The position numbers and the translations under genes are program-made. From Pseudomonas putida (GTDB lineage: Bacteria; Pseudomonadota; Gammaproteobacteria; Pseudomonadales; Pseudomonadaceae), in contig NZ_JANHKS010000005.1 in the NCBI RefSeq assembly GCF_028682175.1, forward strand, positions 186,001-250,000: a stretch of DNA of 64,000 bases. The letters run 5' to 3'. The notes beneath the pieces were generated by a model, which worked only from the letters and a program-made list of their open reading frames with translations, ran no database searches and had not been told where the DNA came from. Numbering within the stretch: the first letter of the stretch is position 1; each line of letters begins with the position of its first letter. Shown one piece after another: positions 63,891-64,000 of this stretch.

Positions 63891-64000
63891 AAATCAAACG
63901 GCAGAAAAAAGGCAGGAGCCGATATGCTGGCTCTTTGCATGGCCGGTGACAAGTGAAGGACCTGTCAGCCGGCCTCTTGAGGGTGTGAAAAACGTTCAGC

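Overview
The window reads as a chromosomal segment of a fluorescent-group Pseudomonas. The support is the high GC content, the protein sequences, and a gene order that tracks P. aeruginosa PAO1 as I recall it: kdpFABCDE, DUF4892 protein, paired alpha/beta hydrolases, gpsA, PA1611-type kinase, fabA-fabB, methyl-accepting chemotaxis protein, dienelactone-hydrolase-like protein, htpG, braB, sucDC, lpdG, sucBA, sdhBADC and gltA. It also carries many intergenic palindromes of the GTAGGAGC / GTGGGAGC / CCGTAGCAGC type seen in fluorescent pseudomonads. Species assignment from sequence alone is inference. I see no prophage, insertion sequence, integrase, CRISPR array, tRNA or rRNA.

Layout. 1-6.2 kb: a small membrane protein, an acyl-CoA thioesterase-like protein, a CHAD protein, and a MoxR / DUF58 / TgpA-type transglutaminase operon. 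6.2-7.7 kb: a small lipoprotein and a patatin-like phospholipase. 7.7-15.9 kb: the high-affinity potassium system kdpFABC-kdpD-kdpE on the minus strand, with palindromic repeats in both kdpC-kdpD and kdpD-kdpE gaps and a KdpE-like operator upstream of kdpF. 16.0-18.9 kb: an OmpR-type regulator and a histidine kinase with a proline-rich sensor segment, bracketed by two near-identical 87-bp palindromes in inverted orientation, followed by an EF-hand protein. 19-25.3 kb: mostly minus-strand housekeeping and accessory genes (AI-2E-family permease, DUF4892 protein, two alpha/beta hydrolases, hot-dog thioesterase, SixA, DUF4389 protein, GpsA). 25.6-29.5 kb: a PA1611-like hybrid kinase, then fabA-fabB for unsaturated fatty acid synthesis.

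29.5-40.95 kb is the most unusual part. A cluster of four palindromic repeats is followed by a 10.6-kb minus-strand gene for a 3,534-residue classical autotransporter. Its passenger is built from about twenty autotransporter-associated beta-strand units and three copies of a roughly 205-residue module. In P. aeruginosa fabB and the chemotaxis receptor gene are, as I recall, adjacent, so the adhesin and its flanking repeats look like an accessory insertion at this junction.

40.9-48.5 kb: chemotaxis receptor, pirin, dienelactone-hydrolase-like enzyme, htpG with a convincing sigma-32 promoter, a small coiled-coil lipoprotein and the BraB transporter. 48.9-62.05 kb: the TCA-cycle supercluster, with sdhCDAB-sucAB-lpdG-sucCD on the minus strand divergent from gltA on the plus strand. 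Together these encode citrate synthase, succinate dehydrogenase, 2-oxoglutarate dehydrogenase and succinyl-CoA synthetase. 62.1-64 kb: a START-domain protein, a YkgJ-type cysteine-cluster protein and a proline/alanine/lysine-rich lipoprotein.

No wholly unknown multi-gene system is evident. The best leads are the modular giant adhesin, the inverted-repeat-bracketed two-component operon beside an EF-hand protein, and several unassigned palindromes (upstream of fabA, over the gltA promoter, and between lpdG and sucC).
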